In this document: positions 24,714 through 33,037 of the stretch, piece by piece
Numbering within the stretch: position 1 is the first letter of the stretch
Layout: each line of letters begins with the position of its first letter
Translations under genes and position numbers: made by a program
Notes under the pieces: model-generated
Databases searched by the model: none
What the model saw: only the letters and a program-made list of their open reading frames with translations
Told to the model about the DNA's origin: nothing
Assembly (NCBI RefSeq): GCF_014596465.1
Contig: NZ_MECK01000035.1
Location: 16,652-80,651 of the forward strand
Reading direction: 5' to 3'
Source of the DNA: Streptomyces sp. CBMA123
GTDB lineage: Bacteria > Actinomycetota > Actinomycetes > Streptomycetales > Streptomycetaceae
Length of the DNA stretch: 64,000 nucleotides

Positions 24714-25280
24714 GTGGCGATCAGTGACGCGGTCATCGCGGGCACCCTTGCCGCCTACCTTGAGCGCTTCCCGGACGAGGTCGAGCAGCTGTCCGAACCT
24801 CTGCGGCTTCTGAGTGAAGGACGGGACTTCGCGTCGCGGCGGAGCTTCCCCATGCACGTGACCGTTGGCGCGCTCCTCGTCAGGGACGACGCTGAGGTTC
24901 TGCTTATCGAGCATCTGGCGTACGGCATCACCCTTCAGCCTGGCGGCCACCTTGAGCTCACGGACCTCGATCTTCTGGATGCCGCAGTTCGCGAGCTGAC
25001 GGAGGAGACCGGGCTTGATCCTGCTGACGTGGTCCCGGTGTCGGTGACGCCGGTCTACATCGAGTACGGCGAGGTTCCGGCTCGGCCGGAGAAGGATGAG
25101 CCAGCTCACCATCACCTCGACCTCGGATTCGCGTTCAGGACTGCTCACGCGAACGTGGACGTTGGTGCCCTCCAGGAGTCCGAGGTGACGGGCGCGGCCT
25201 GGTACCCGCTCGCCACGGCCGAGCGTCTGGTCGGGTGGCGCATCGGCCGGGCGGTCAGTGCGCCAGCTCGGCTCGGCTGA
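24714..25280 (+). CDS. Nudix hydrolase
   Basis: GTG 24714 with GGAGG six bases upstream gives 188 residues. The Nudix box lies at about 77-101: GGHLELTD followed by AVRELTEETGL, keeping the RE, EE and G positions although the first acidic position is Asp rather than Glu. Nudix enzymes hydrolyse nucleoside diphosphates linked to another group. The nearby nucleotide operon makes a nucleotide substrate plausible, but many free-standing Streptomyces Nudix proteins exist. A decayed partial copy lies 1 kb upstream. Confidence 0.9.
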   Translation: MAISDAVIAGTLAAYLERFPDEVEQLSEPLRLLSEGRDFASRRSFPMHVTVGALLVRDDAEVLLIEHLAYGITLQPGGHLELTDLDLLDAAVRELTEETGLDPADVVPVSVTPVYIEYGEVPARPEKDEPAHHHLDLGFAFRTAHANVDVGALQESEVTGAAWYPLATAERLVGWRIGRAVSAPARLG

Positions 25281-25366
25281 TCGCTCCGTGGTCGGCCCGC
25301 CAGATGGCTGGCCGACCACGGGTTCAGTCGGCGAACGACAGTTGACCTGATGAGTCGGCCGTGCGC

Positions 25367-25999
25367 TCAGTCGAAGGACGGCTTACGGTCCCGGCTCCGC
25401 TTGACCTCGAAGAAGCCGTCCGTCTCAGCGACGGCGACCATGCCGTCCCAGAGCCGCGCGGCGGCCTCACCGCGAGGAGCCGGCGTGACGACGGGGCCGA
25501 ACAGAGCCGTGCCGCGGATGCGCAGTACGGGCGTCCCGACATCAAGACCAACCTCGTCGAACGCCTCGTGGTGCGAGTCCTTGATGATCTGATCGAACTC
25601 CCTGCTGGTGGCCGCCGCCGCAAGCGACTCAGGAAGACCAACCTCCGCCAGGGCCTCGGTGAGGACGGTCGGATCGTCGCGGCGCCTTTGGTTGTGCAGC
25701 CGCGTGCCGATGGCCGTGTACAGGGCTCCGAGTACGGCGGGGCTGTCGTGCTCGGCGGCTGCGGCGCAGACCCGCACCGGGCCCCACGCCCTCGTCATCA
25801 GCTCCCGGTATTCGTCGCTCAGTCCCTTGCCCTCGCGCTGGACGAGGTTCAGGTAGGACAGCGACATGATTCGCCAGTCGGCCCGCACGGGCCGCAGCTG
25901 CTCAACCTCCAGCAGCCAGCGCGAGGTGATCCACGCCCACGGGCACAGCGGGTCGAACCAGAAGGGGACCAACTCGCGGTCCGGTTGTGCGTCGGGCAT
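25367..25999 (-). CDS. DsbA-like oxidoreductase (mycothiol-dependent nitroreductase type)
   Basis: ATG 25999 is preferred over an upstream in-frame ATG at 26098; the product is 210 residues. FWFDPLCPWAW at 13-23 places C19-P-W-A22 where Rv2466c-type mycothiol-dependent enzymes have CPWC, so only one of the two active-site cysteines is present. A helical insert and a GTPVLRIRGTALFGPV segment with the cis-Pro loop complete a thioredoxin fold. Redox chemistry with mycothiol is family knowledge. The gene is on the same strand as the nucleoside operon but after the exonuclease, so membership in that operon is uncertain. Confidence 0.8.
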   Translation of the reverse strand: MPDAQPDRELVPFWFDPLCPWAWITSRWLLEVEQLRPVRADWRIMSLSYLNLVQREGKGLSDEYRELMTRAWGPVRVCAAAAEHDSPAVLGALYTAIGTRLHNQRRRDDPTVLTEALAEVGLPESLAAAATSREFDQIIKDSHHEAFDEVGLDVGTPVLRIRGTALFGPVVTPAPRGEAAARLWDGMVAVAETDGFFEVKRSRDRKPSFD

Positions 26000-26058
26000 C
26001 AGATCCGCACCTTCTTCCTTCTCTCGGAGTTGTCGGGCGGCGTCTTCGACTCCGGGTG

Positions 26059-26721
26059 TCACAGGTCGAAGAGCCCGCCTTGAACGGGCAGGTTGCACTT
26101 GGCCCTGCGCCCCGCGGTCTTCACGAGGGCAGCGAGATCGTCAAGTTCTCCGCTCTCGTGCGCGAGGGTGATCAGCTGCTGGAATAGCTGTGCGGTGACG
26201 TCGACGTCGGCGAAGGCTCTGTGGCGGTCCGCCGGCTGCGGGATGGCGAAGTGCGCGAGCAGGGTGTCCAGCTTGTAGTTCACCAGCCCCGGGACTAGGT
26301 GCTTGGCCAGCGGGATCGTGTCGAGCAAGTCGAGGTGGGCCAGCGCGGGGCAGTGCTCGCGCTGGGTGTAGATCACGTTGGCCTCAGTGGCAGCGTGCTG
26401 GGCCACCAGAAGGTACGGGGCACCGGGGGTGAACCGCTTGTCCAACGCGCCCAGAGCCTCAGCGGGAGTGGGAGCCTGCCGCAGCTGTTCTGCCGTCAGT
26501 CCGGTCTGCGCGGTGTCAGCCGGCGTCACCGGAGCGAAGGAGGGCGGCCGGATCAGGGACGCGCTTGTTCCCCTCTGCGCCCAACCATTCTCCCCGTGCC
26601 GCAGGGCGCGAGCGGCTACTTCGATCGGCTGGGGCGGGTGGCCTGTCGGCGTCGTTGTCTCGAAGTCGATGACCACGAAGGTCATCGCCTGGAAGGCGGG
26701 GTCCTTGGTCAGGCTTCCCAT
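26059..26721 (-). CDS. DEDD-family 3'-5' exonuclease (DnaQ-like)
   Basis: ATG 26721 preceded by GGTGGAGAC gives 220 residues. ExoI is VVIDFETT (about 16-23), ExoII is LLVAQHAATEANV (about 121-133), and ExoIII is HRAFADVDVT near the C-terminal third, together supplying the four acidic residues and the His of DEDDh nucleases. It would degrade or trim DNA or RNA from 3' ends. It lies between the DsbA-like gene and the PurC-like gene on the same strand, 60 and 94 bp away. A link to nucleoside metabolism or to DNA transfer cannot be decided. Confidence 0.85.
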   Translation of the reverse strand: MGSLTKDPAFQAMTFVVIDFETTTPTGHPPQPIEVAARALRHGENGWAQRGTSASLIRPPSFAPVTPADTAQTGLTAEQLRQAPTPAEALGALDKRFTPGAPYLLVAQHAATEANVIYTQREHCPALAHLDLLDTIPLAKHLVPGLVNYKLDTLLAHFAIPQPADRHRAFADVDVTAQLFQQLITLAHESGELDDLAALVKTAGRRAKCNLPVQGGLFDL

Positions 26722-26815
26722 GTCTCCACCGTTCTTGCGGGGCCTGTACCGATGCAATCCGGTACCCGGCATGCCCGCACGAGCATGCCGGAGAACCAGA
26801 CTGCCTGATGCATCG

Positions 26816-27781
26816 TCACGGAAGGATGACCTCGGTGACGGCGCGGGTGGCTGCCTCCAAGCCCGATGCGTTCCACCGCTGCTCGCCCGTCCACGCCTCG
26901 CTCAGGGACTGGTACAGGTCCGTCATCACCGGCACGAACGCGGGCGGGAGCGGCGTCGGGTTCGGCCACTCGCTCCTCGGCACGCCCTCAGCGATCAGCT
27001 TGCTGACCGGGATCTCGTGCCCCGATCGGACGTACCAGTCCCGCAGGATCTGCTTGCCGCAGTGCACACCGTTGAACATCAGACGGCTCTCGTCCGGCGT
27101 GCCGGGGCTGTCGGCGAGCACCAGCTCATGGTCAGCCGTCAGCAGGTACTCGAACTTGCCGTCGCAGTGGCTCAGCCCGATCTTGGCCGCGTGCCCGGTC
27201 AGCACCTCGTTGGCCTTGAGGGTGGTCGCGCGCATGGCTTCGAAGTGCACGTCGTCCAAGCCGGCGAGGCGCTGTGCCTCGCCGGGGGCGATGAACCGGT
27301 TGACGTCGTCACGGGTGGTCGCGTACTCGATGAGCGGTCGTTCCAGCTTCTCGCCGATCGAGGGCACCGTGCTCAGTCCGACATCGGCAGGGGACAGGTC
27401 ACCGGCGGCCAGCCGCCGGTGGACGGAGCTTCCCGGCGGCAGCTCGTTGCGGAAGAGGATCTGGAGCGGGATCAGGTAGTTGCCCTGCTCCGGGGTGAGG
27501 GGGCGGGCGGTGAGGTCAGGGAGGCGGGTCAGGGTGAACTCGATCTGGTTCGGGGCGATGAAGCGGCGGAAGTGGGTCCGCACACCGGCCTCTTCCAGCA
27601 TCGTGAAGTTGGCGACGGCCATCCGGCAGACCGCCTCGCCCTTGCCGGGGATCGGGTCCGGCATCCGGCCGTAGTGGAAGACGGTGTAGTTGTCCGTGTA
27701 CTCGAAGATGCCGACGCCTTCCCTGGTACTGGTGGGAGGCGAGACGACTCGCAGGTTCTTGGTCGAGTGGAGGACGGGCAT
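26816..27781 (-). CDS. PurC-like SAICAR synthetase homologue
   Basis: ATG 27781, preceded by GAGGAG and a second in-frame ATG, gives 321 residues. The family signature is present: DNYTVFHYGRMPDPIPGKGE (about 30-49), HCDGKFEYLL (about 205-214) and LADSPGTPDESRLM (about 221-234), so the ATP-grasp-like SAICAR synthetase fold is clear. PurC joins aspartate to the carboxylate of CAIR using ATP. Here it ends an operon that makes 7-carboxy-7-deazaguanine and a phosphoribosyltransferase, so it may instead amidate the 7-carboxylate of that base or nucleotide (inference). A second copy of primary purC elsewhere in the chromosome is expected. Confidence 0.85.
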   Translation of the reverse strand: MPVLHSTKNLRVVSPPTSTREGVGIFEYTDNYTVFHYGRMPDPIPGKGEAVCRMAVANFTMLEEAGVRTHFRRFIAPNQIEFTLTRLPDLTARPLTPEQGNYLIPLQILFRNELPPGSSVHRRLAAGDLSPADVGLSTVPSIGEKLERPLIEYATTRDDVNRFIAPGEAQRLAGLDDVHFEAMRATTLKANEVLTGHAAKIGLSHCDGKFEYLLTADHELVLADSPGTPDESRLMFNGVHCGKQILRDWYVRSGHEIPVSKLIAEGVPRSEWPNPTPLPPAFVPVMTDLYQSLSEAWTGEQRWNASGLEAATRAVTEVILP

Positions 27782-27812
27782 CATGCTCCTCGGGTTCGAC
27801 GGCACTGTGCCG

Positions 27813-28520
27813 TCACCGGAAGGGATCTGCTGACGGGGGAGGGGCGATGGCGGGAAGTGCCGCAGTGCCGCGGTTCTCGGCCGGGGCGAGGTGCCCGCCG
27901 ATCACCGTGAACACCCGCATGCCAGCCGCGCGGGCGGAGGCGATGCCGTCCGGAGCGTCGTCTACCGCGAGGCAGTTGCCCGCCGAGACCCGCAGCCGAC
28001 GGGCAGCCGAGAGGAACAGGTCCGGGGCCGGCTTGCCGTGCATGGCGTCTTCGCGTGCGACGACAGCCGCGAACTCTTGCGCCAGGCCCAGGACGGCGAG
28101 ACCCGGTTCGACGAGTAGCCGGCTCGCGCCGGATGCCACAGCGCAGGGCAACCCGGCCCGACGGGCAGCACCCAGGAGGGTGACGACGCACGGGATCGGG
28201 GTGATCGTGTGCAGCACGGCCAGCAGGTGGGCACGGCTGTTCGCGATGATCTCGTTGTGGGGCAGGGCAGGGCCGCCGGGCAGGGCCGCCAAGAGCTCTC
28301 GGATGGACAGCCCGACGTGCTGGCGGTACCAGTCGTGATCCAGGTCGACGCCGTACGGCCGAAGTGCCGTACGCAGGGCCTCCTCATGCCCTCCGGTCGT
28401 ATCGGCGAGGGTTCCGTCGAAGTCGAGGACCAGCGCCTCGACGTCGCTGGGGATCGCCGGAACACAACCCTGCGGGCAGGGCTGCCCGGTGGAGAACGGG
28501 TGCCGCAGCTCCGCACTCAT
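27813..28520 (-). CDS. HAD-superfamily phosphatase (PGMB/GPH type)
   Basis: ATG 28520 overlaps the stop of the kinase gene (ATGA) and gives 235 residues. DFDGTLADT (33-41) is HAD motif I, a helical cap follows, VASGASR is motif II, and GKPAPD plus VDDAPDGI are motifs III and IV. HAD enzymes remove phosphate from sugars or nucleotides. In this operon it could dephosphorylate a nucleotide intermediate to the nucleoside (inference). A short Cys pair (CPQGC, about 15-19) in the N-terminal extension is unusual for the family. Confidence 0.88.
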   Translation of the reverse strand: MSAELRHPFSTGQPCPQGCVPAIPSDVEALVLDFDGTLADTTGGHEEALRTALRPYGVDLDHDWYRQHVGLSIRELLAALPGGPALPHNEIIANSRAHLLAVLHTITPIPCVVTLLGAARRAGLPCAVASGASRLLVEPGLAVLGLAQEFAAVVAREDAMHGKPAPDLFLSAARRLRVSAGNCLAVDDAPDGIASARAAGMRVFTVIGGHLAPAENRGTAALPAIAPPPSADPFR

Positions 28521-29287
28521 GCCGACTGCAACTCGGAGAGCCGGCCGCAGCAGATGCACGCCGCGCCCGGGCCCTGCCACGGCTCCACCACGCACCCCAG
28601 GTCACGGCCGGCATCGGCGACCCAGGCCCGGATCTGCTCGGCCGCCTCGTACTCGTTGACATGTCGCCGGTCCACCACCCGGTAGCGGACCTGATCGGTG
28701 GCGGCCAGCCGCTCGAAGAGCGTGCAGGCGTCTGCCATGAACGTGGCCTGCTCGGCGGTGAAGACGCACTGGTCCCGCTGCTGTGCGCGTTCCAGGGCCT
28801 TCGAGGCGTCGTCGGTGACCAGGATGGTGAGGTCCGGCAGGGGGCGGAAGGAGGAAGCGAGGCCCAGCAGGGCAACCGCCGTTCGAAGGGCCTCGTCCTG
28901 GTCGTTCGGGTGCAGGAGCAGAGCTTGGCACACGGCGGTGGTGTCCACGCTGCGACCCTCAACGACGGGACGACCGCCGGACAGTTCGGGCAGGACGGTG
29001 TCCAGGTCGTGCCGCTTGATGGCCATGAGAATCAGCGCCTCGGCCATGGGGGTGCCGCCGCGCAGGAACGGGTCGCCCGCGCTGGCCTCGCGCAGCGCGC
29101 GCAACAGGGCTTCCCCCAGGCCAGGGCGCCCATTGACCCGCTGGGAGAACTCGTCCAGCATCAGCGGCTTGAGGTCGAGCCCTTCGACGGCCCGGTTGGT
29201 GAGGTACGTCTTGCCGACACCGTTCAGCCCCTCGGCGGAGATCAGCGGGCCGCGGGTGCAGGCGGAGAGCTTCGGTGTGATCGTCAT
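28517..29287 (-). CDS. Thymidylate-kinase-like P-loop kinase 1
   Basis: The 256-residue product has a P-loop GLNGVGKT (20-27), an EGRSVDTTAV segment where dTMP kinases carry the DRY/DRS-type motif, and TDDASKALERAQQRD as a LID-like region. The C-terminal end has GAACICCGR, a possible metal knuckle absent in dTMP kinases. Its start follows the DegT gene after a 79-bp gap, the largest in this operon. A nucleotide or nucleoside kinase role is likely; thymidylate itself is unlikely given the operon. A sister kinase lies three genes upstream. Confidence 0.8.
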   Translation of the reverse strand: MTITPKLSACTRGPLISAEGLNGVGKTYLTNRAVEGLDLKPLMLDEFSQRVNGRPGLGEALLRALREASAGDPFLRGGTPMAEALILMAIKRHDLDTVLPELSGGRPVVEGRSVDTTAVCQALLLHPNDQDEALRTAVALLGLASSFRPLPDLTILVTDDASKALERAQQRDQCVFTAEQATFMADACTLFERLAATDQVRYRVVDRRHVNEYEAAEQIRAWVADAGRDLGCVVEPWQGPGAACICCGRLSELQSA

Positions 29288-29366
29288 GCGGCGGCATCCG
29301 TTCGGCGACGAAGGCAGGAAGGTGCCGGAAGCGTTGTTCCGGTCGGTGCGGGCCCGGGGGCGTCGG

Positions 29367-30479
29367 TCAGGTGCGCCATGCAGCGGCCTCCCGGGCTATG
29401 ACGGCTGCGTACTGGTCGAGGACCGCTTCGTCGTCGCGTTCGGTGAGGACGAGAGCGAGAGTGTGGTCCAGGATCTCGGCCGCGCCATGGCAGGGCTTCC
29501 GGTCCACCCCGGCGAACATGGGCCGGGTGTCGCACGGCACGAGCCGGAACGTGCCGGTGGAGTTCGGTACTTCCTGCTGGGCCAGGTGCTCGGCGAACCC
29601 TCGGGGGTTCGCCAGCCCGATGTGGAAGAGCGGGGCGTAGGCGTTCCAGGTCTCGTCGGTGGCGGGCAGGAGCGGCGTGAGGCCCCGGGCGCTGTCCAAG
29701 GCACGGACGAGGTACGCGGTCTGTGCGCGGCGGTAGTCCAGCAGCGCCGGGAACCGGAACAGGTTGGCGTGGGCGAGCGCGGCGAGCGGTTCGGCCAAGC
29801 GCCCGTTGAGAGCAATCCGTTCCTGGGGGCGGCTGCCGAGCGGGGGCGTCAGCCAGTGACCGCGGAAGGCTCTGGTGTGCGCGGCGAGAGCACCGTCGTC
29901 GGTCAGGACGAAGCCGCCCTCCCCGCTCCAGAGGACCTTGCCGTCCTTCAGACTGAAACATCCGGCCGCGCCGACTGTCCCGGCCATGGCACCAGCACGC
30001 GATGTGCCCGCAGCCTGGGCAGCATCCTCAACAACGACGATCCCGTGCTCGGCGGCGAACGCGAGCAGGTCGGCCGGGGCGCCCATCCTGCCCCAAAGGT
30101 GTACCGGAACGATCGCCTTGGTACGGGCCGTGACCTTGGTGGCGGCATCGGCGAAGTCCAGATCGAGTGTCGAGGGGTCACTGTCGACGAACACCGGCTT
30201 GGCGCCGAGCAGTACAACCGGCGCGGCCGTCATGACCACGGTCAGCGCTGGAACCAGCACCTCGTCACCCGGCCCGACTCCGACCGCGGACAGCGCGGCA
30301 TGTAGGGCCGTCGTGCCGGACGACACCGCCACCGCGTGCTCGCTGGAGAACGTGTCCGCGAGGTCGTGTTCCAACCCGCTGGTGAACTCGGCACCGGCGG
30401 GGTTGGGCATGCTGGCCAGCGCGGACAGCATTCCTTCGCCGAGGTCCTGCACCGAGGGCAGCGGTGGGAGCCCGATCAT
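29367..30479 (-). CDS. DegT/DnrJ/EryC1/StrS-family PLP enzyme
   Basis: ATG 30479, after GGGAGG at 4 bases, overlaps the radical SAM stop (ATGA) and gives 370 residues. SSGTTALHAAL (about 53-63) binds the cofactor phosphate, VVVEDAAQAAG (148-158) carries the Asp that contacts the pyridine nitrogen, and Lys181 in KVLWSGEGG fits the Schiff-base lysine spacing of the family. Members transaminate keto sugars to amino sugars in antibiotic and surface-sugar pathways, and some are dehydratases. In this operon an amino-sugar modification is a reasonable inference. Confidence 0.88.
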   Translation of the reverse strand: MIGLPPLPSVQDLGEGMLSALASMPNPAGAEFTSGLEHDLADTFSSEHAVAVSSGTTALHAALSAVGVGPGDEVLVPALTVVMTAAPVVLLGAKPVFVDSDPSTLDLDFADAATKVTARTKAIVPVHLWGRMGAPADLLAFAAEHGIVVVEDAAQAAGTSRAGAMAGTVGAAGCFSLKDGKVLWSGEGGFVLTDDGALAAHTRAFRGHWLTPPLGSRPQERIALNGRLAEPLAALAHANLFRFPALLDYRRAQTAYLVRALDSARGLTPLLPATDETWNAYAPLFHIGLANPRGFAEHLAQQEVPNSTGTFRLVPCDTRPMFAGVDRKPCHGAAEILDHTLALVLTERDDEAVLDQYAAVIAREAAAWRT

Positions 30480-31510
30480 GTCGCCTCCCGAGCAAGGAGA
30501 CGGGGCATGCCCAGCACGAGCGGCCCCATGTTCACGCAGTCCCGGGAGAAGTGTGAGCAGTCCGTGCACGCTGGGCGGTCGGCGAACAGGGCCCGCGCGT
30601 CGGCCCCGACGATCGTGCGGTGCTCCTGGGGCGGTGTGGCGGCGATCCGCCGATCGGACGGGCAGTCCCACACCGAGCCGTCGGGCTGGACGAAGAAGAG
30701 CTGGGCTCCGCCGTAGCAGTCTTCGACCCGACCGCTGTCCTGGGTGGAGATCGAGGCAATGAACTGCCTCGTGTAGGCAGGGTCGGGGATGGTGAGCCCG
30801 CCGGGGTCCTGCTGGAGGCGGCGCAGTTCGTCCTCGACGGCGGGCACGTCGCCGGGGGTGTGGCAGCGCTCGGCGAAGAGCTTGTGATCGGGCGGGAGAG
30901 AGATGGGCTGCGGGACGTAGTAGTCGACGCCGATCTCCCGCGCGAGTCGGGCCACGTCAGTGATCTCCTGGGGCCGGTCCCGGATGACCACGGTGTAGAT
31001 GCCGACCCGGGGGCCCGGCCCGGAGCCTCGCTCGCCCAGCAGGGTACGGATGCCGTCCAGGACTTCCCGGTGGCCGACCCGTCCGGACCGGGACGGCCGC
31101 AGCCGGTCGTTGGTGGCCGCGTCCGCGCTGTCGAGGGACACCGACACCCCGTCAACGCCGTGCTCCACGAGCCGCCGGGCGATGCCGGGCCGGGTGAGCG
31201 GCACGCCGTTGGTCGCGATGACGACCTCGCATCCGGCGTCCTTGATCGTCTTGATCAGGCTGAGGGTGGGTAGCCAATCCAGCGGCTCACCGCCGGCGAG
31301 GACGACCCGCTCAACCGGCGAGCCGGCCAGGGTCTGCGCGAACGCCTCCATGACGGTGCGGTCGAGGTCGCGGAGGGGGATGTGGGAGAGCAATCCCGGA
31401 CCCTCCGGAGGCGCCTCCTTGTGCACCTCCAGCTCTCCGAAGTAGCAGTGCGGGCAAGCGAACGAGCAGGGTGAGCGCAGGGCCCACAAGAGGGTGACGT
31501 CACGAGGCAC
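30476..31510 (-). CDS. Radical SAM enzyme with C-terminal SPASM/twitch-like cysteines
   Basis: The 344-residue protein has CSFACPHC (C15, C19, C22), the CxxxCxxC site of the SAM-cleaving iron-sulfur cluster, a GGEP motif (VVLAGGEPLDW), and later DCYGGAQLFF, VWDCPSD and CTDCSHFSRDC, enough cysteines for an auxiliary cluster. Radical SAM enzymes of this type oxidise or rearrange sugars and peptides. Its start overlaps the end of the upstream kinase by 11 bases and its stop overlaps the DegT start, so the three are translated together. With the DegT neighbour, oxidation of a sugar alcohol before transamination is plausible. Confidence 0.88.
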   Translation of the reverse strand: MPRDVTLLWALRSPCSFACPHCYFGELEVHKEAPPEGPGLLSHIPLRDLDRTVMEAFAQTLAGSPVERVVLAGGEPLDWLPTLSLIKTIKDAGCEVVIATNGVPLTRPGIARRLVEHGVDGVSVSLDSADAATNDRLRPSRSGRVGHREVLDGIRTLLGERGSGPGPRVGIYTVVIRDRPQEITDVARLAREIGVDYYVPQPISLPPDHKLFAERCHTPGDVPAVEDELRRLQQDPGGLTIPDPAYTRQFIASISTQDSGRVEDCYGGAQLFFVQPDGSVWDCPSDRRIAATPPQEHRTIVGADARALFADRPACTDCSHFSRDCVNMGPLVLGMPRLLAREAT

Positions 31511-32222
31511 GGTCGACCTCCCGGTGCGCGACGATGACGCGGACGGCGTCTTCGACGGCCTTGCCGGTCTCCACCCGGCCGTAGCCGGTCACGTCGATCA
31601 CGGTGAACCGGTCCGGCTCGGCAGCCGCCAGCTCCTGGTACAGCTGCTCGGTCTGCTCGATCACCTCCAGGGCGCTTGCCGGGAGTTCACGACCGATCCG
31701 CTCGGCGAACCGGGCCGTGCACACCTTGAGGTCGCCGGTCAGCAGGAGGGTGGCGTCCGGCATCGACCGCCACCGGCGGGTGGTGGCCAGGATCTGGTCA
31801 GCGACCGCCCGGGCCGGCGTCGCCCGGTGCTCTGCGTGCAGGATCGCTCCCTGACACACGGCCACGCTGTCCACGCCGCGGTCTTCGAGGATTACGTCGA
31901 CACCGTCCAGCAGCGTGGGCGTAAGGCGTTCGACCTCGCGGAACTTGAGCGCCAGCAGCGCCAGCGTCTCCACCACCGGGTGCCCGGTCCGCAGGCAGAC
32001 ATCTCCTTCCGCGGAGAGCGCGGCGATCACCTGGCCGGGCAGGGTGTCGGCGGCCTGGTCGGTCAGCTCGTCCAGTCGCAGGCACCGCGAGCCGAGCGCG
32101 GCAGCCGCTGCACGAACCGCAGTGGTCTTCCCGACACCGTTGATGCCCTCCACGCTCACCCACAGCGGCCGGTCGAGTAACACGCCACCGCGGCGGGGCC
32201 GGGGAACCGGGATCACGGTCAT
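31500..32222 (-). CDS. Thymidylate-kinase-like P-loop kinase 2
   Basis: ATG 32222 overlaps the methyltransferase stop (ATGA) and gives 240 residues. GINGVGKTT (26-34) is the P-loop, ILEDRGVDSVAV the Asp-Arg motif and LLLTGDLKVCTARFAERIG a LID-like region. It is clearly a paralogue of the kinase at 28517: the order P-loop, ALKFREVERL-like helix, EDRGVDS and TGDLKVC is shared. Two related but distinct kinases in one operon suggest successive phosphorylations, a heterodimer, or one catalytic and one resistance enzyme. None can be shown here. Confidence 0.8.
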   Translation of the reverse strand: MTVIPVPRPRRGGVLLDRPLWVSVEGINGVGKTTAVRAAAAALGSRCLRLDELTDQAADTLPGQVIAALSAEGDVCLRTGHPVVETLALLALKFREVERLTPTLLDGVDVILEDRGVDSVAVCQGAILHAEHRATPARAVADQILATTRRWRSMPDATLLLTGDLKVCTARFAERIGRELPASALEVIEQTEQLYQELAAAEPDRFTVIDVTGYGRVETGKAVEDAVRVIVAHREVDRAS

Positions 32223-33037
32223 GCCGGCCTCCGGCACACGAACAGCAGCTCGGTCGCCCGGTCCGGCACGGCGACGGACGACACGGTGTCCAGCAGCGCC
32301 TTCGGCACCCGGGCGGCCAGGTCGCGGTACCAGTCGACGGCGGCGGACCCGTACCGCACCGCCAACTCGGCGACCACATCGTCCGGTTCGGGCGGCAGCA
32401 CCCCCATCACGTCGTCCACGACCAGGCCCGCGGCCTCGACGGCCTTGACGACCTCCTCGCGCGACCACTCGTACACGTGGACCCGGTACTGCAACGGGCG
32501 GGGCGGCGGTCCGAACGCCTGCGGCGTGGACAGGTAGAGCACTCCACCCGGGGCGAGCGCGTTCCCCGTTTCGAGCAGGCTCTTCACACCGAGTTCGTAG
32601 GGCAGGTGCTCCAGGGCCGAGGTGTACACCGCGACGTCGAACTTCGGAAGCTCGGGCCAGTGGGCGGAGACGTCGTGTTGGACGAACTCGACCGGGAAGA
32701 GGTTGCCGTACTCCCCCCGCAGCGCGGTCAACCGCGTGCGGGCCTCGGTGAGGTTGTCCGGGCTGATGTCGAGACCGACGTAGCGGGCGATCTTCGGCGC
32801 GTACCGGTGCAGCAGCGGCAGGGCCAGGCCACGGCCGCAGCACACGTCGAGCACGTTCGCGCCCTCCCCGCACCGTTCGGCGACCATGAGGTGCTGCATC
32901 AGGTTCATCAGGCCGGACGGCTTCGCCTCGCCGACCGCGAGGGCGGTATAGAAGTCGTCCATCTGGTTCGTGCTGTACGGGCCGATCATCGGCGTACCCG
33001 GCCGAGTGCGGTACTGCTCGTCCAGTTCAGCGCTCAT
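32219..33037 (-). CDS. SAM-dependent class I methyltransferase
   Basis: This 272-residue protein shows motif I VLDVCCGRG (62-70), an acidic YVGLDIS motif II, and a VAVYTSALEHLPY post-II region. CC in motif I is less common than CG but tolerated. A C-terminal helical segment (AELAVRYGSAAVDWYRDLA) probably binds the substrate. It overlaps the phosphoribosyltransferase gene by 11 bases. The substrate is unknown; N- or O-methylation of the nucleoside product is an inference from context. Confidence 0.88.
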   Translation of the reverse strand: MSAELDEQYRTRPGTPMIGPYSTNQMDDFYTALAVGEAKPSGLMNLMQHLMVAERCGEGANVLDVCCGRGLALPLLHRYAPKIARYVGLDISPDNLTEARTRLTALRGEYGNLFPVEFVQHDVSAHWPELPKFDVAVYTSALEHLPYELGVKSLLETGNALAPGGVLYLSTPQAFGPPPRPLQYRVHVYEWSREEVVKAVEAAGLVVDDVMGVLPPEPDDVVAELAVRYGSAAVDWYRDLAARVPKALLDTVSSVAVPDRATELLFVCRRPA

